64,000 bases of DNA, taken from assembly GCA_025765615.1 (NCBI GenBank), contig JAIVFJ010000259.1, positions 1 to 64,000 on the forward strand, given 5' to 3'. Both the position numbers and the translations under genes were made by a program. Under the pieces are notes generated by a model. It was not told the origin of the DNA and did no database searches. It saw nothing but the letters and a program-made list of their open reading frames with translations. This DNA comes from Zopfochytrium polystomum (Eukaryota; Chytridiomycota; Chytridiomycetes; Chytridiales; Chytridiaceae). Of this stretch, positions 54,978 to 64,000 are shown piece by piece (positions within the stretch are counted from its first letter, which is position 1; every line of letters starts with the position of its first letter).

Positions 54978-55632
54978 GGTCGTGTTTGTGTGTTCAGGCC
55001 GAAAAGGTGTTTTACAAATAAAAAGACTGTAAATATTTAAAAGCAGGGAACGGGACTGCCAATTAACTAACAAACAAACCAACAGATTTCCCTCTCCTAA
55101 CGACAACGACCACCCAGACCCCGCCGCTTGTTTGTGCTTGTTTGCGCTTCCCACAATGGTGTCGCCGAGCCGACCACCGATGCCCCCCCGTTCCCCTCTC
55201 GCGCAACACGCTACTGCTTCGCACCGAATAACGAATGAGCGGTCGGTTTCTTCTTAGCAAAGGAGGTATTCACTCGCTCTTTTTTTTCGCACAAGCAAAA
55301 ATAGAAAGGGAGGGGGAGAAGGCGATAAATGGAATGAGGAAACGACGGGCTGGCAACTGCAGAAAGAGGTAATGTATGGATGAATGAGTGGAATGGAATG
55401 GAATGGGCCGATTTGCGGGTAGTCGGTTGGTTTATTCGGAATAGAGAGGTGGGGAAAGGGAGGGCGAGCGGGAGGCAAAATCTCTGCGAGGGACTGAAAA
55501 GTTGTGCCAGGAGGACACGGGTGGAAGGGAGGAGTGTGTTGTGGGGGGGTCGGGAACGAAGTCGGGGGGGCACCGCTCCAAAATGTCAACGGGAGTGTGA
55601 GTCTGAGTGTGAGAAAAGTTGAGAGAGAGAGA

Positions 55633-55671
<39 letters not shown>

Positions 55672-55779
55672 AACGACGAAGTAAACAGAAAATAAGAGAA
55701 ACAACAGAAGGAGGGGACAATCACGGGATGTGGCCTCAACTTTTTGACTCCTCCCTTCTTCCCTCCTTCCCCTCTCTCC
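54978..55779. other. Intergenic region with GT microsatellite
   Basis: Lies 5' of bS18m and 3' of the dehydrogenase gene. It contains a GA run (55620-55634) and a GT run (55635-55670). Frames on both strands are Ser/Pro-rich without motifs. No gene recognised. Confidence 0.6.
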
Positions 55780-57372
55780 TTACAGCCTCGACAGCTTGCC
55801 GCTGCCACTGCCGTGGCCGTCGCCGTCGTCGTGCGGAATAAACACTTTGCCCGGGTTGAGAATGTTGTTCGGGTCCAGGGCCACCTTGAGCCGCCTCATC
55901 AGCGCCATCGCCTCGGGCCCGGCCTCGTCTTCGAGCAGGCGGCGCTTGCCCAAGCCGATGCCGTGCTCGCCCGTGACCGTGCCGTCCATCGACAGCGCCA
56001 GCGCCCCGAGCCGGTCCCGCACGCGCTCGGCGGCCGCCGCCTCGGCCGCGTCGCCCGCCTTGACCAGCAAGAAGCAGTGAAAGTTGCCGTCTCCCGCGTG
56101 CGCGACCATCGGCCCGACCATGCCCTCCTCGCGCAGCAGGTCCGCCGCCGCCGCCATCGCGTCGCCGAGCCGCGAGATCGGTACCGCAACGTCGGTCGTG
56201 AGGACGCCGACGGAAGCCGTCGTGCCGGCCGCGGCAGGTCCGTCCTGGACGGACGGGTGCGTCCGCAGCGACGGCGCCGAAAAGTACGCCTTTTTGCGGA
56301 GGTCCCACAGGCGCTCGGCCTCGTCGTGGGAGGTCGCGATGCGCATGGACGACACCGATCCCGCAGACGCAGACGCAGACGCCGCTGATGCTGTTCCTGT
56401 TCCGCCGCTGACAATGCGGCGAAAGGCGTCAACCTGCTCGCGGACTCCCGCATCTGACAGAGCGGCGCATTCCGCGAGCAGCGTGGTTGCCTCGTCAAAT
56501 GGCGCGGGCTCGCCCGGCTTGAGGTCGTGGAGGTTGACGGAGCGGACGCACAGGGCGTCGAGCATCTCGAGGCGCTGGAAGGGCGTTCCGGACAGGACGA
56601 GGGCGTGGACGGCCGCGGCGGCGGCGCGGAGAGACGGGAACGAGGCGAGGCAGACGGTGGTGTGGGTGGGCAGCTTGCGCAGGCGCAGTGTGGCGCGCGA
56701 GACGACGCCGAGCGTGCCCTCAGAGCCGACAAAGAGGCGGGTGAGGTCGTAGCCGGCGCTGCTCTTGACGGCGCGCCGGCGGGTCTGGATGACGCGGCCG
56801 TCGGCGAGGACCACGCGGAGGCTGAGCACGTTGTCCTTCATGGTGCCGTAGCGGTACGCGAGGGTGCCCGAGCAGTTTGTGCCGCACATGCCGCCGATGC
56901 ACGCGGCCGCGCCGGGGTCCGGCGGGAAAAAAAGGCCGTGCGGGGCGAGCGCGTCGCGCAGCTCGGTCCACCCGACGCCCGGCTCGACGACGGCGTCCAT
57001 GTCGGCGGAGTGGACGGCGACGACGGCGTCCATGCCGCTCGTGTCCAGGACGACGCCGCCGGCGGCGGTGGGGACTGTGTGGGCCTCGAGCGACGTACCC
57101 CCGGCGAGCGGGATGACGGGCACTCTGTGGGCGTTGCAGCAGGCGAGGACGGCGGCGATGGCCTGCTCGGAGGCGGCGGCGGCGACGGCGTCTGGCGGGT
57201 GCGGGGTGTGGTAGGTGTAGTCGTGCGAGCGGCGCCGCAAGAGCGATGCGCTCGTTTCAATCGACAGGGCGCCAGCGGGCAGGGAGGCGGCAGCGGCGTT
57301 GAGGTCGGCGATGCAGGCCGAGAGCACCGAGGCCGGCGGGCGGGGAAAGGACGAGATATTGGCTGGAGTCAT
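55780..57372 (-). CDS. D-lactate dehydrogenase (cytochrome), FAD-linked
   Basis: Oxidises D-lactate to pyruvate with FAD, passing electrons to cytochrome c in the mitochondrion (DLD/LDHD family). One uninterrupted frame of 530 residues. The FAD-binding PCMH domain spans about 65-245 with VPVIPLAGGTSLEAH, PDPGAAACIGGMCGTNCSGT, RYGTMKDNVLSLRVVLADG and GSEGTLGVV. The FAD-oxidase C-terminal domain spans about 260-515 with VAHAGDGNFHCFLLVKAGD (metal/substrate His), TGEHGIGLGKRRLLEDEAG and ALDPNNILNPGKVF. Length fits the family. The N-terminus MTPANISSFPRPPASVLSAC is not a strong mitochondrial presequence and the frame may extend upstream through another exon; the ATG at 57372 is the first reasonable start. 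An Ala/Ser repeat from GAC/GTC-like codons lies near residue 335. Related glycolate or alkyl-lactate oxidases are the alternatives, but the motifs favour D-lactate dehydrogenase. Confidence 0.88.
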   Translation of the reverse strand: MTPANISSFPRPPASVLSACIADLNAAAASLPAGALSIETSASLLRRRSHDYTYHTPHPPDAVAAAASEQAIAAVLACCNAHRVPVIPLAGGTSLEAHTVPTAAGGVVLDTSGMDAVVAVHSADMDAVVEPGVGWTELRDALAPHGLFFPPDPGAAACIGGMCGTNCSGTLAYRYGTMKDNVLSLRVVLADGRVIQTRRRAVKSSAGYDLTRLFVGSEGTLGVVSRATLRLRKLPTHTTVCLASFPSLRAAAAAVHALVLSGTPFQRLEMLDALCVRSVNLHDLKPGEPAPFDEATTLLAECAALSDAGVREQVDAFRRIVSGGTGTASAASASASAGSVSSMRIATSHDEAERLWDLRKKAYFSAPSLRTHPSVQDGPAAAGTTASVGVLTTDVAVPISRLGDAMAAAADLLREEGMVGPMVAHAGDGNFHCFLLVKAGDAAEAAAAERVRDRLGALALSMDGTVTGEHGIGLGKRRLLEDEAGPEAMALMRRLKVALDPNNILNPGKVFIPHDDGDGHGSGSGKLSRL

Positions 57373-57778
57373 GATTTCTTCAGCGGGCGAGGGGGGGGCG
57401 TATGCGTGTGTGAGAGAGAGTGAGTAGTAGGAGTAGTCGCCTCGTCGTCGTCGCCGTCGTCGTCGTCTTCGAAGGTGGACGAGGACGCGGGGCGATCGAT
57501 CGATCCGATGTTATATTACTTCTGTTTTTAAAATAAACAAATAGAGAAAATGGGGAAAAAAAGCCCCCCTTTTCATTGGGGCACGTGCCGCCGGGTGAAA
57601 GTTGTTGAGTCACGCACTGTCACGGAAGGCACCACACACACACACACACACACACACACTCTCTCTCTCTCTCTCTCTCTCTCGCTCTCTCTCTCTCTCT
57701 GTCTCTCTCTCCACTACCAAGACGGTCGTTGGTGGTGGCGCTCCTCTTCGATCAAAACTTGGGGATGCAGTCCTTGCA
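57373..57778. other. Upstream region of the dehydrogenase gene with AC and TC microsatellites
   Basis: Contains the likely promoter, a CGT/CGTC-rich segment at 57438-57470, an AC run at 57632-57658 and a TC run at 57659-57712. The A tract at 57779 marks the edge of the Helitron fragment. Confidence 0.65.
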
Positions 57779-59337
57779 AAAAAAAAAAAAAAAAAAAACA
57801 GAAAAATAAAGAGGAAGAAAATTTATTAAGTAGCAAGGTCACACATAGAGAGCTTGAGAAGCTGCATAGAATGAACTAAAACCTACGATGATCCACCAAC
57901 TCCTTGAGAACCACATTTCTGATCGTTTGTCCACCTTTTTCTTGATTGTGTTTTGCAGTTATTATAAGATCTGCTTGTAATGTCACTCTTGAAAAAGCAA
58001 CATGCGACTGTCCATGCGCAAACACATCCTCCCACATATCCAGTCCAACCTTTTTCAAAGTCTGGCCTTGGGACTTGCTGATGGACATTGCAAACACAGG
58101 TCGAACAGGAAATTGCTTTCTGGTGAACTACAAGGGAAATCCTGAATCACTGGGTTGCAGAGAGATTCTGGGAAGGAGGACTTTCTCTCTTTTCCTGCTG
58201 CCCACAACAACTTCACAGAGCCGCACGTTGGGGCAGACCTCACATAGGATGAGGTGTGTCTCATTGCAAAGTCCATCTGTCAGGTTGCGAAGGAGGATGA
58301 GGGGCATTCCCACTTTGACAGCTAGCCTGTGGGAGGCAGGCTAGAAAGGCTAAGGGTGTTGAGTGGCTGTCGCCTTCATTGTCTCCAACTGGGGAGTCAG
58401 CAGAAAGTAGCTCCTGGGTATCTCCTGGAAGCTGCTGTACGGCATACTCATTGAACCGATGAACCACATCATTCCTTGCAGCCAAAATACACCTGTCTGC
58501 CAGGTAGGATGCAAATGCTTCCCCTGGCTGCTGAACTGCTGCACCAAAATCATCATAAACTGCCTCAAACAGTTGCCTCACGCGAGGACTGCCATTGTTT
58601 GCAGGAAATGTGAGGGTGATGATGTAGTCTAGGACAATGACAAGATTGGGTGCTCCATTTGGTGTGTCAAACTGCTGCAGGCCACCCCTGCCAAGGCGAC
58701 CCAACCATCCTGCAGAGTCAACGGCATTCTGATTTGCTGTTCCCTGTGCAAGTCTCATGTTGGTTCTCAGCTCAAGCATCTTGACATGCCTCCAAAGGTT
58801 TGAGAACTTGCGAATCCTTCAGGATCATGGTCGTTGTGGCATTGGACACAACAGGTGCAGTCTGCTGAAAGTCGCCCCCAAGAAGCACCACTTTTCCTCC
58901 AAATGGGGTTTCAGCCAGCTGAGGATCTGAGGGCCTGACAACATCCCGCAGGACTCTGTCAATGACATCCAGAGCCAAGGAGTTGAGCATGGATATCTCA
59001 TCCAATGCAATGAGATCAGCCAAGTACAGCTCCAGTGCTTGGTCGGTGGACATTTTGATGCCAGACTGAGAGTCAGCATCAAGCTCTATGGGGATGGCAA
59101 ATTGAGAGTGGGCAGTTGTCCCACCAGCCAGCAGAAGCGCAGCTACTCCTGAAGAAGCTACAGCATGGACACCTGACCAAAGCGGCCTTGACTGCTACAG
59201 ACTTTTGCCAAGATGGCATTGTAGACAAAGATCTTGCCACTGTTAGTTTTGGGCCTTTTGGTGTAAGCAGTGTGCAGGAGCTTTGACCTGATAATGCTCT
59301 GCAAGGATGGCTTGCAGCAGTTTGCAAGTGATGGTCC
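57779..59337 (-). pseudogene. Helitron (Pif1-family) helicase, 3' portion, broken
   Basis: The C-terminal half of a rolling-circle transposon helicase. In order on the minus strand: a degenerate nucleotide-binding segment NSGKIFVYNAILAKVCSSQG (59240), AVASSGVAALLLAGGTTAHS (59160), the Walker B region LADLIALDEISMLNSLALDV, GGKVVLLGGDFQQTAPVVS, MLELRTNMRLAQG, GMPLILLRNLTDGLCNETHL, and [20 protein letters not shown] with VAFSRVTLQADLII, ending LVDHRRF at 57876. At least three frameshifts separate these. The Rep/HUH nuclease and the N-terminal half are missing, cut at 59337. An AATAAA lies on the minus strand near 57820. Confidence 0.85.
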
Positions 59338-59493
59338 TTGTAACAGTTTTGTATAAAGACAAACACAAGACTGACGGAGGCCAAGATCAACCTCCCACCA
59401 CCACCACCTTCAGTTGTGTACTACCTCCATCTCCACAGCAGCACAACCCATAGACAATCCAGCCCAACGAATTCTTTCATACAAAACTGTTAC
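59338..59493. repeat. Inverted-repeat junction, 15-bp perfect arms
   Basis: GTAACAGTTTTGTAT at 59340-59354 and its exact complement ATACAAAACTGTTAC at 59479-59493 enclose 124 bases; imperfect pairing extends a few bases further. It lies exactly where Helitron homology ends. It could be a small foldback element or part of the copia-D LTR. Confidence 0.6.
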
Positions 59494-60080
59494 CCATCCC
59501 AATCACTTCCCCCTTGATTTCAACAAGATCCAATCGGTAGAAGGGGTTGTACGCTTTTCAGATCGGCCAACTTTGGGGATCGATCACAGGCGCTACAGAC
59601 ATTGAACAGCAATTCCGTTACTACCATTGGAAAGCTCTTGATTTTTTCTTTCGAACGAACCCACCTGATCTTGGATCAGACGCTCCTACATTGCGTACAC
59701 CACGTCTGAAGTTGGCAATCACTTTTCCAACTTTGACCTCAATTTGCTGGCCTTCCAGACCTCCCCCAGCCAATCCCAAGCTATCATTGGAAAGGCCTGC
59801 TTCTGGACTACACGACTGTCACCAATGGCATCCCAAAATCACTCTCCTTTGTGATAAGCAATGCCTTTTTCCATTCAGGGTCACCAGATTACCTCCAACC
59901 TTCATACCATTAATTTTTGATTTTTTGTCCCCAATTGGAGACAATGACCACCCCCCTACCTGACACACACCAAGCTAACAAGCCAACATTTCATCTGCTG
60001 CAACACCACCTTCACAACACACCCAAAATCCAACGAAATCCCTTCAAACTTGGCACACATAATTGCCCTGAGAAAACAAC
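59494..60080 (+). mobile_element. Presumed LTR/leader of copia-D
   Basis: No coding potential is evident. The segment leads to the copia-D gag ATG at 60081 and probably includes its 5' LTR and leader, but I could not define LTR ends because the 3' LTR lies outside the window. Confidence 0.4.
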
Positions 60081-60945
60081 ATGACTACTGACTCAACCAA
60101 GTATGTTGCCAAGTCCTTCAGCGTCTTGGAGGGACCAGAAAATTTCGGTGACTGGTTGGAGGATCTTAAAGCAGAACTCTCCAACAAAAAATGTCGACTT
60201 ACGCCACTGCATTGACACAAGTCACATCAACACAGAGCAGGACGATGCAGTTGATCCACTAGCCTCTGCGACACTGGAACCTGTCTCATCAGAGATGGAC
60301 CATTCCAAGGACAGAGATTCCAATTGGTGCCTCCGTCTTGTGGACCAGAGAAAGTGACTTGGTTTCCTGGTGCACAGAACCAGAATGCACATTGCTGTCT
60401 AATCATTCGTCACCACATCTATCGAGCCCTCACCCAAATCACACCTGGTCGAAACTTCACTTACAAATTGGTTGGCGAATTGGGAATAATTTGCTGCACA
60501 GCAGACCAGGGACTTGCAAAGGAGATCATTGACGACTTTGAATGCATCAAAATGGAACCAACTGAAGCCTCAGTTGCCTTCATTACCCAATTCACTGAAG
60601 CGTACCATCAAGTCGACAGCTTTGCAAAGTAAGCAGCTGGAGAACTTCTCCATCATATTCGCCCTTTCCAACAAGCTGTTCGAATCTTTATTGGCTCACT
60701 GGACCAAAGCCTGTTGGATATGGGGAAAGGAAAAGTTTTTTATGTTGTCAGCAACTCAGCTCCTCAGATAACAAGTTTAGCCAAACTAATCTCACTCTTC
60801 AAAAACCTGTTTGACAAAAGAAATATGATAAGTAACACATCTAGCTGGCCAATCAAAGCGACAATCACTCAGCTCTACTACTGCACCAGAAATCACCACA
60901 CCAACTATTACTATCCTGGTTATCTGCTTCTTCATATCAATTGAA
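60081..60945 (+). pseudogene. Copia-D gag
   Basis: Begins MTTDSTKYVAKSFSVLEGPE followed by NFGDWLEDLKAEL, the typical copia gag N-terminus. After shifts it continues NAHCCLIIRHHIYRALTQIT, EASVAFITQFTEAYHQVDS, AGELLHHIRPFQQAVRIFIG and SLAKLISLFKNLFDKRN. There are at least two frameshifts and two stops. Confidence 0.72.
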
Positions 60946-61189
60946 GAACAAACAGAAGAGGTCCTCAAAACCCAACTTGCTCCATCAACTAATAATCAAT
61001 CTGCTAAGTGTTTTGCTCGTCTCTTTTGATATGCATCAAAGTAACTGCCTTTACCCTCTCAACATTCAGCCATGCAGTCTCCTGTCAGTAATGATTCATC
61101 ATTCCATGAACATCAACACAGGCATTTCAGTTTTTGGAGACCTGCACCACTAACAACTGTCCCTGTGCCCTTTTAATAATACTTACTCA
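60946..61189 (+). other. Copia-D internal sequence, no motif seen
   Basis: Probably decayed gag 3' sequence. No zinc knuckle is recognisable. Confidence 0.35.
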
Positions 61190-61292
61190 TTTTCAACAGG
61201 GCATAACAAATTAGGAATTAATGATATGGTGTTTTCCTCGTCTATTGATGAAATCCCACCCAGGACTGGAGGGACTTGGTGTGTGTGGGGAT

Positions 61293-61329
<37 letters not shown>

Positions 61330-61930
61330 AGTGATGATGGAAAAGGGAGAGGAGTGAGAGGATGGAGAGAGGAGAGAGGAGTGAGTGGGCAGAGATGGAA
61401 GAGGGAGCAAATGGAGGAAGAGAGATTGGCTTGTTTTGCACTGGATTCTGTCAAAGCAGCAAGGAGGGGGTTGGATTCCTTGTTTGATCTCTGTGAGAGG
61501 TTGCTGCTTTTATACTCCTGCAGGTTGGAGCCATCAGAAAACAGAGGGAGCAGTGGGCTGCACAGAGCAGGCCACAGAAATGAGATAAAACAGGCTGAGC
61601 ACCAATCCCCAGCCTGGGCTAAGTACCCATTCAGGGCTGAGCACCACCCAGGGCTGGGCATCACTCAGGGCTGAGTACCAGCCAGGGCTAAGTACCAGCC
61701 TGGGCTGAGTACTTTGTCTGGGCTGAGTTCCACCAGGAACCAATTTACAGCTTGTTTGAGAAACAGTTGCATGTAAATTGGTTTGGTTGTTTCCAAATCA
61801 GGATGGGGCAGTGGTACACTGCTTCTGCATGCTTGCTGTGCTGTGTTACATGTGCAGAGTGCGTAGTTTGAGCGTTTTTGTGCATGTTCTAATTGCATTG
61901 TTCCTACCGGTAGGATGAACAAAGCTAGAA
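61190..61930. repeat. GA microsatellite and GGGCTGAGYACC minisatellite
   Basis: A GA run lies at 61293-61328. From about 61590 to 61735 units of the type GGGCTGAGTACCAGCC or GGGCTAAGTACC recur 9-10 times with variation. This block separates gag from protease in copia-D and is probably an insertion, though I see no target duplication. Confidence 0.6.
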
Positions 61931-62039
61931 CAACAGCCGCCTTTGCCTATCTCTTTTTATTGAGAACAGATTAGCCCTTCCGAGCGCCCCATTCAAGTAT
62001 TGAATCTACTGAGCCCTTCAAACACCCCATCCAATGTGA

Positions 62040-62707
62040 TTGGATGGAGTTCTCAAAGGGATCATCAGTAACGGGCGTAGTGTACCCCGTGGGTCGAATC
62101 TCAACAAGCATCGACCACCAGCAAATCCAAATGCGCTCTTACTCCATCAACCAAACCCTCCACAACAGCAGATACCTGAAAACCAAGCACTCCTACTACA
62201 GAACGGTGATTGGGATGACCAGCAAAGTGAGCAGTATGCTGCAGAACAGCAATTGTGGATGGAAACGCAACTCCAATCAGAGACCGAACAAGATGAAAGT
62301 CAACAGGATTTTTGGATGGCCCGGGAGTAATCCGGGCATTTGCAGTTAACATCCCATCTCTTCCTATTTCTTTTCCTGTACTCATCGACAACAGTTGCAA
62401 TGTCACAAGGCTTCGAGATTTCTCTCTCTTCATTCCCTATAGTTATACTCAGCAGAAATCTAGCATGCGTATCGCCAAAGAAGGACCTATTCTTACTTGT
62501 GAAGGATTCGGCACAGCTCTCATACCACTCACCAACAACATCACACTTATAATTGAAGGTGCCCAATATGCTCCAGAACGTCCTGTCAACTTGGTCGCTG
62601 ATCAGGACCTACAACTATGTGGCTTCTTCCATCTTGCACAAGACCTTCAACCTAGTACTATTTATCGTAGCAGTCCTGAGGAGGAGATCCAGCCGTTCTT
62701 CAAATGA
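62040..62707 (+). pseudogene. Copia-D protease region
   Basis: A Gln-rich leader (DWDDQQSEQYAAEQQLWMET) is followed in another frame by the protease-like FPVLIDNSCNVTRLRDFSLF. The catalytic Asp-Ser/Thr-Gly reads DNS here, so the active site is altered. Then come ITLIIEGAQYAPERPVNLVA and the usual link to integrase, ending at 62707. Confidence 0.65.
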
Positions 62708-63946
62708 TTCTTAGACATGGTCTCCAATGGTTCCCAACAGCAGCAGACCCCAACTTCAACTACAGCAAACAATTTATTGCACATTGCGCCAGTAAATTTT
62801 ACAACCTCTTCAGCTCTGCAGAACCAGTTGATACACTCAGTATACGTACAGCCTTTTTCAACAGCAAAGCTCCAAACACTCAGCGCATGCATCAACGCCT
62901 TGGCCATATCCCTTATGCAAGACTACAAGCAATGAAGAAGCGCCGTACATGTGCTGACTTTCCTGACAGTAAGCTGGACTTGCTTGAAGAACAGTGTAAG
63001 GCCTGCATTATTGCCAAACAGACTCGTGCTGCTATTCCACATACAGACCCTCCAGATAAACTACCAGGCGAACATTTAGCCTTTGATCTAGTGGAAGTCA
63101 AACCAAAGTTTTGAGGACAACATGGCTTTGCTCTCATTGCCATTGACTATGCAAGTAATTATCTCTGGTCAACAAACCTTCGGAGAATGTCAGAAGCACT
63201 ACCGGAGGCCATTAAGATCATCCAACAATTGGAGACAGTTATGGATGTTCGTGTAAAGGGCGTCCACTTTGATGATGGGGAACTGACTTCACTCGCTTTT
63301 AACCGTTTCTGTGCGTCACGCGGTATCTGCGTCGAAGTCAGTCGACCTCATACACCTGAGCTGAATGGGAAAGCAGAGCGAGCAGTTTGAACAGTCATGA
63401 ATGTCACACAATCCCTTCTAAGACATGCTGGTTCACCATGGTCATTGTGGGGATACGCGATTCGACATGCAGTAGACATCACAATCCACTTCCTGTCCTT
63501 AGCTGTGGATTACTATCTCCAGTTGAAACGCTTCTTGGATTCCTCCATGCATCAGTCAATTCAGAGTGTTTGGCTCAGGATGTTTATATCACATCACAGC
63601 AAAGGAACGTGGACAAACACATCAGTTCAAAAAGCTTGCAGAACGCGCTCGACCAGCAATTTACATTGGAAACATTGGTCGTTCCATTGCTCGTTTGATT
63701 GACATCAGCACAGGTAGAGTAATCACTCATCGATTGGATGACCTTGTGGTTGCAGAAGACAGTTTCCCTTGCCTCAGCACCTCAGCAGCAGAGGATATTG
63801 CTCAGGATCTCGTTCATCAGCTAACACCACTCCTCAGCAAAGATGAACTTACATCAACTGAACAAAACATCACCAACCTCCTTCGTGAAGCCAATGTTCC
63901 CGTGGATCAATTTCCAGAACCAGGACCAGCAGCAGTAGCTGAATGA
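62708..63946 (+). pseudogene. Copia-D integrase
   Basis: Zinc-binding part MHQRLGHIPYARLQAMKK and CKACIIAKQTRA. The core carries LAFDLVEVKP, ALIAIDYASNYLW, GVHFDDGELTSLAFNRFCAS and the Glu block HTPELNGKAERAV, then TVMNVTQSLLRHAGSPWSLW. Stops at 63112-63114 and 63388-63390, and a frameshift near 63500, break it. The last frame (63566-63946) is the C-terminal GRVITHRLDDLVV-type segment. Confidence 0.8.
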
Positions 63947-64000
63947 CAACCTTCCACAGAACTAGCACCAATTGAACATGTAGTGATCCAGGTACGGCAG

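Larger units (their letters stand above)
60081..64000 (+). mobile_element. Copia-D: degenerate Ty1/copia element, continues past the window
   Basis: Plus-strand copia element with gag, protease and integrase recognisable but broken by several stops and frameshifts, and about 740 bases of unrelated repeat (61190-61930) in the gag-protease interval. The window ends before reverse transcriptase. It is clearly distinct from copia-A, B and C in sequence. Confidence 0.85.

Noticed and set aside
56527..57423. 298-codon plus-strand frame
   Set aside because: Antisense of the D-lactate dehydrogenase gene; an artefact of GC-rich codon use.

Overview
The window is eukaryotic nuclear DNA. GT-AG introns interrupt most host genes, and the recognisable genes are a Ras-family GTPase, a YANK/STK32-type kinase, a 3-ketosteroid reductase, a mitochondrial ribosomal protein bS18m and a FAD-linked D-lactate dehydrogenase. 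Sterol reductase plus copia elements, a chromodomain Ty3/gypsy element and Helitron fragments point to a fungus. Intron-rich GC-rich genes among long simple repeats would suit an early-diverging lineage such as a chytrid, but that placement is inference.

Layout. 1-9306 is host DNA: an intergenic block with GA and CAGA microsatellites, the Ras-like gene (2198-3754, two exons), and the kinase (5973-9306, six exons, a glutamine-rich tail and an apparent one-base frameshift). 9307-12700 is T-rich, then A/T-tract-rich DNA without a gene. 12700-15862 is a copia 3' fragment carrying a 1.45-kb insert with TGTGAG...CTCACA ends. 15863-20043 is dispersed repeats, an AT-rich island and unassigned ORFs. 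20044-21159 encodes an orphan secreted protein.

21787-43704 is a transposon mosaic. A truncated copia (copia-A, 21787-26815) lies beside a second member of the same family (copia-C). Copia-C is spread from 27653 to 43704 because four other elements sit inside it: a solo-LTR-like element (28043-32726) that itself holds a solo gypsy LTR and a 2.2-kb retroposon; a copia element with apparently identical 789-bp LTRs (copia-B, 32808-39817); and an internally deleted gypsy element (40309-42974). A near-empty copy of the solo-LTR-like element at 46360-48494 lets each nested boundary be read.

49115-57372 is a compact host gene cluster: an ankyrin-repeat gene (-), ERG27 (+), bS18m (-, five exons) and D-lactate dehydrogenase (-). 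ERG27 and the ankyrin gene diverge from a shared intergenic stretch. 57779-64000 is again mobile DNA: the 3' part of a Helitron helicase (-) and a degenerate copia element (copia-D, +) that runs off the window.

The host genes do not form one pathway. They are ordinary signalling, sterol and mitochondrial functions. The unusual material is in the mobile DNA: nested insertions, a gag/pol slippery site, LTR-abutting gag starts, and an element with matching LTRs but an interrupted reading frame.
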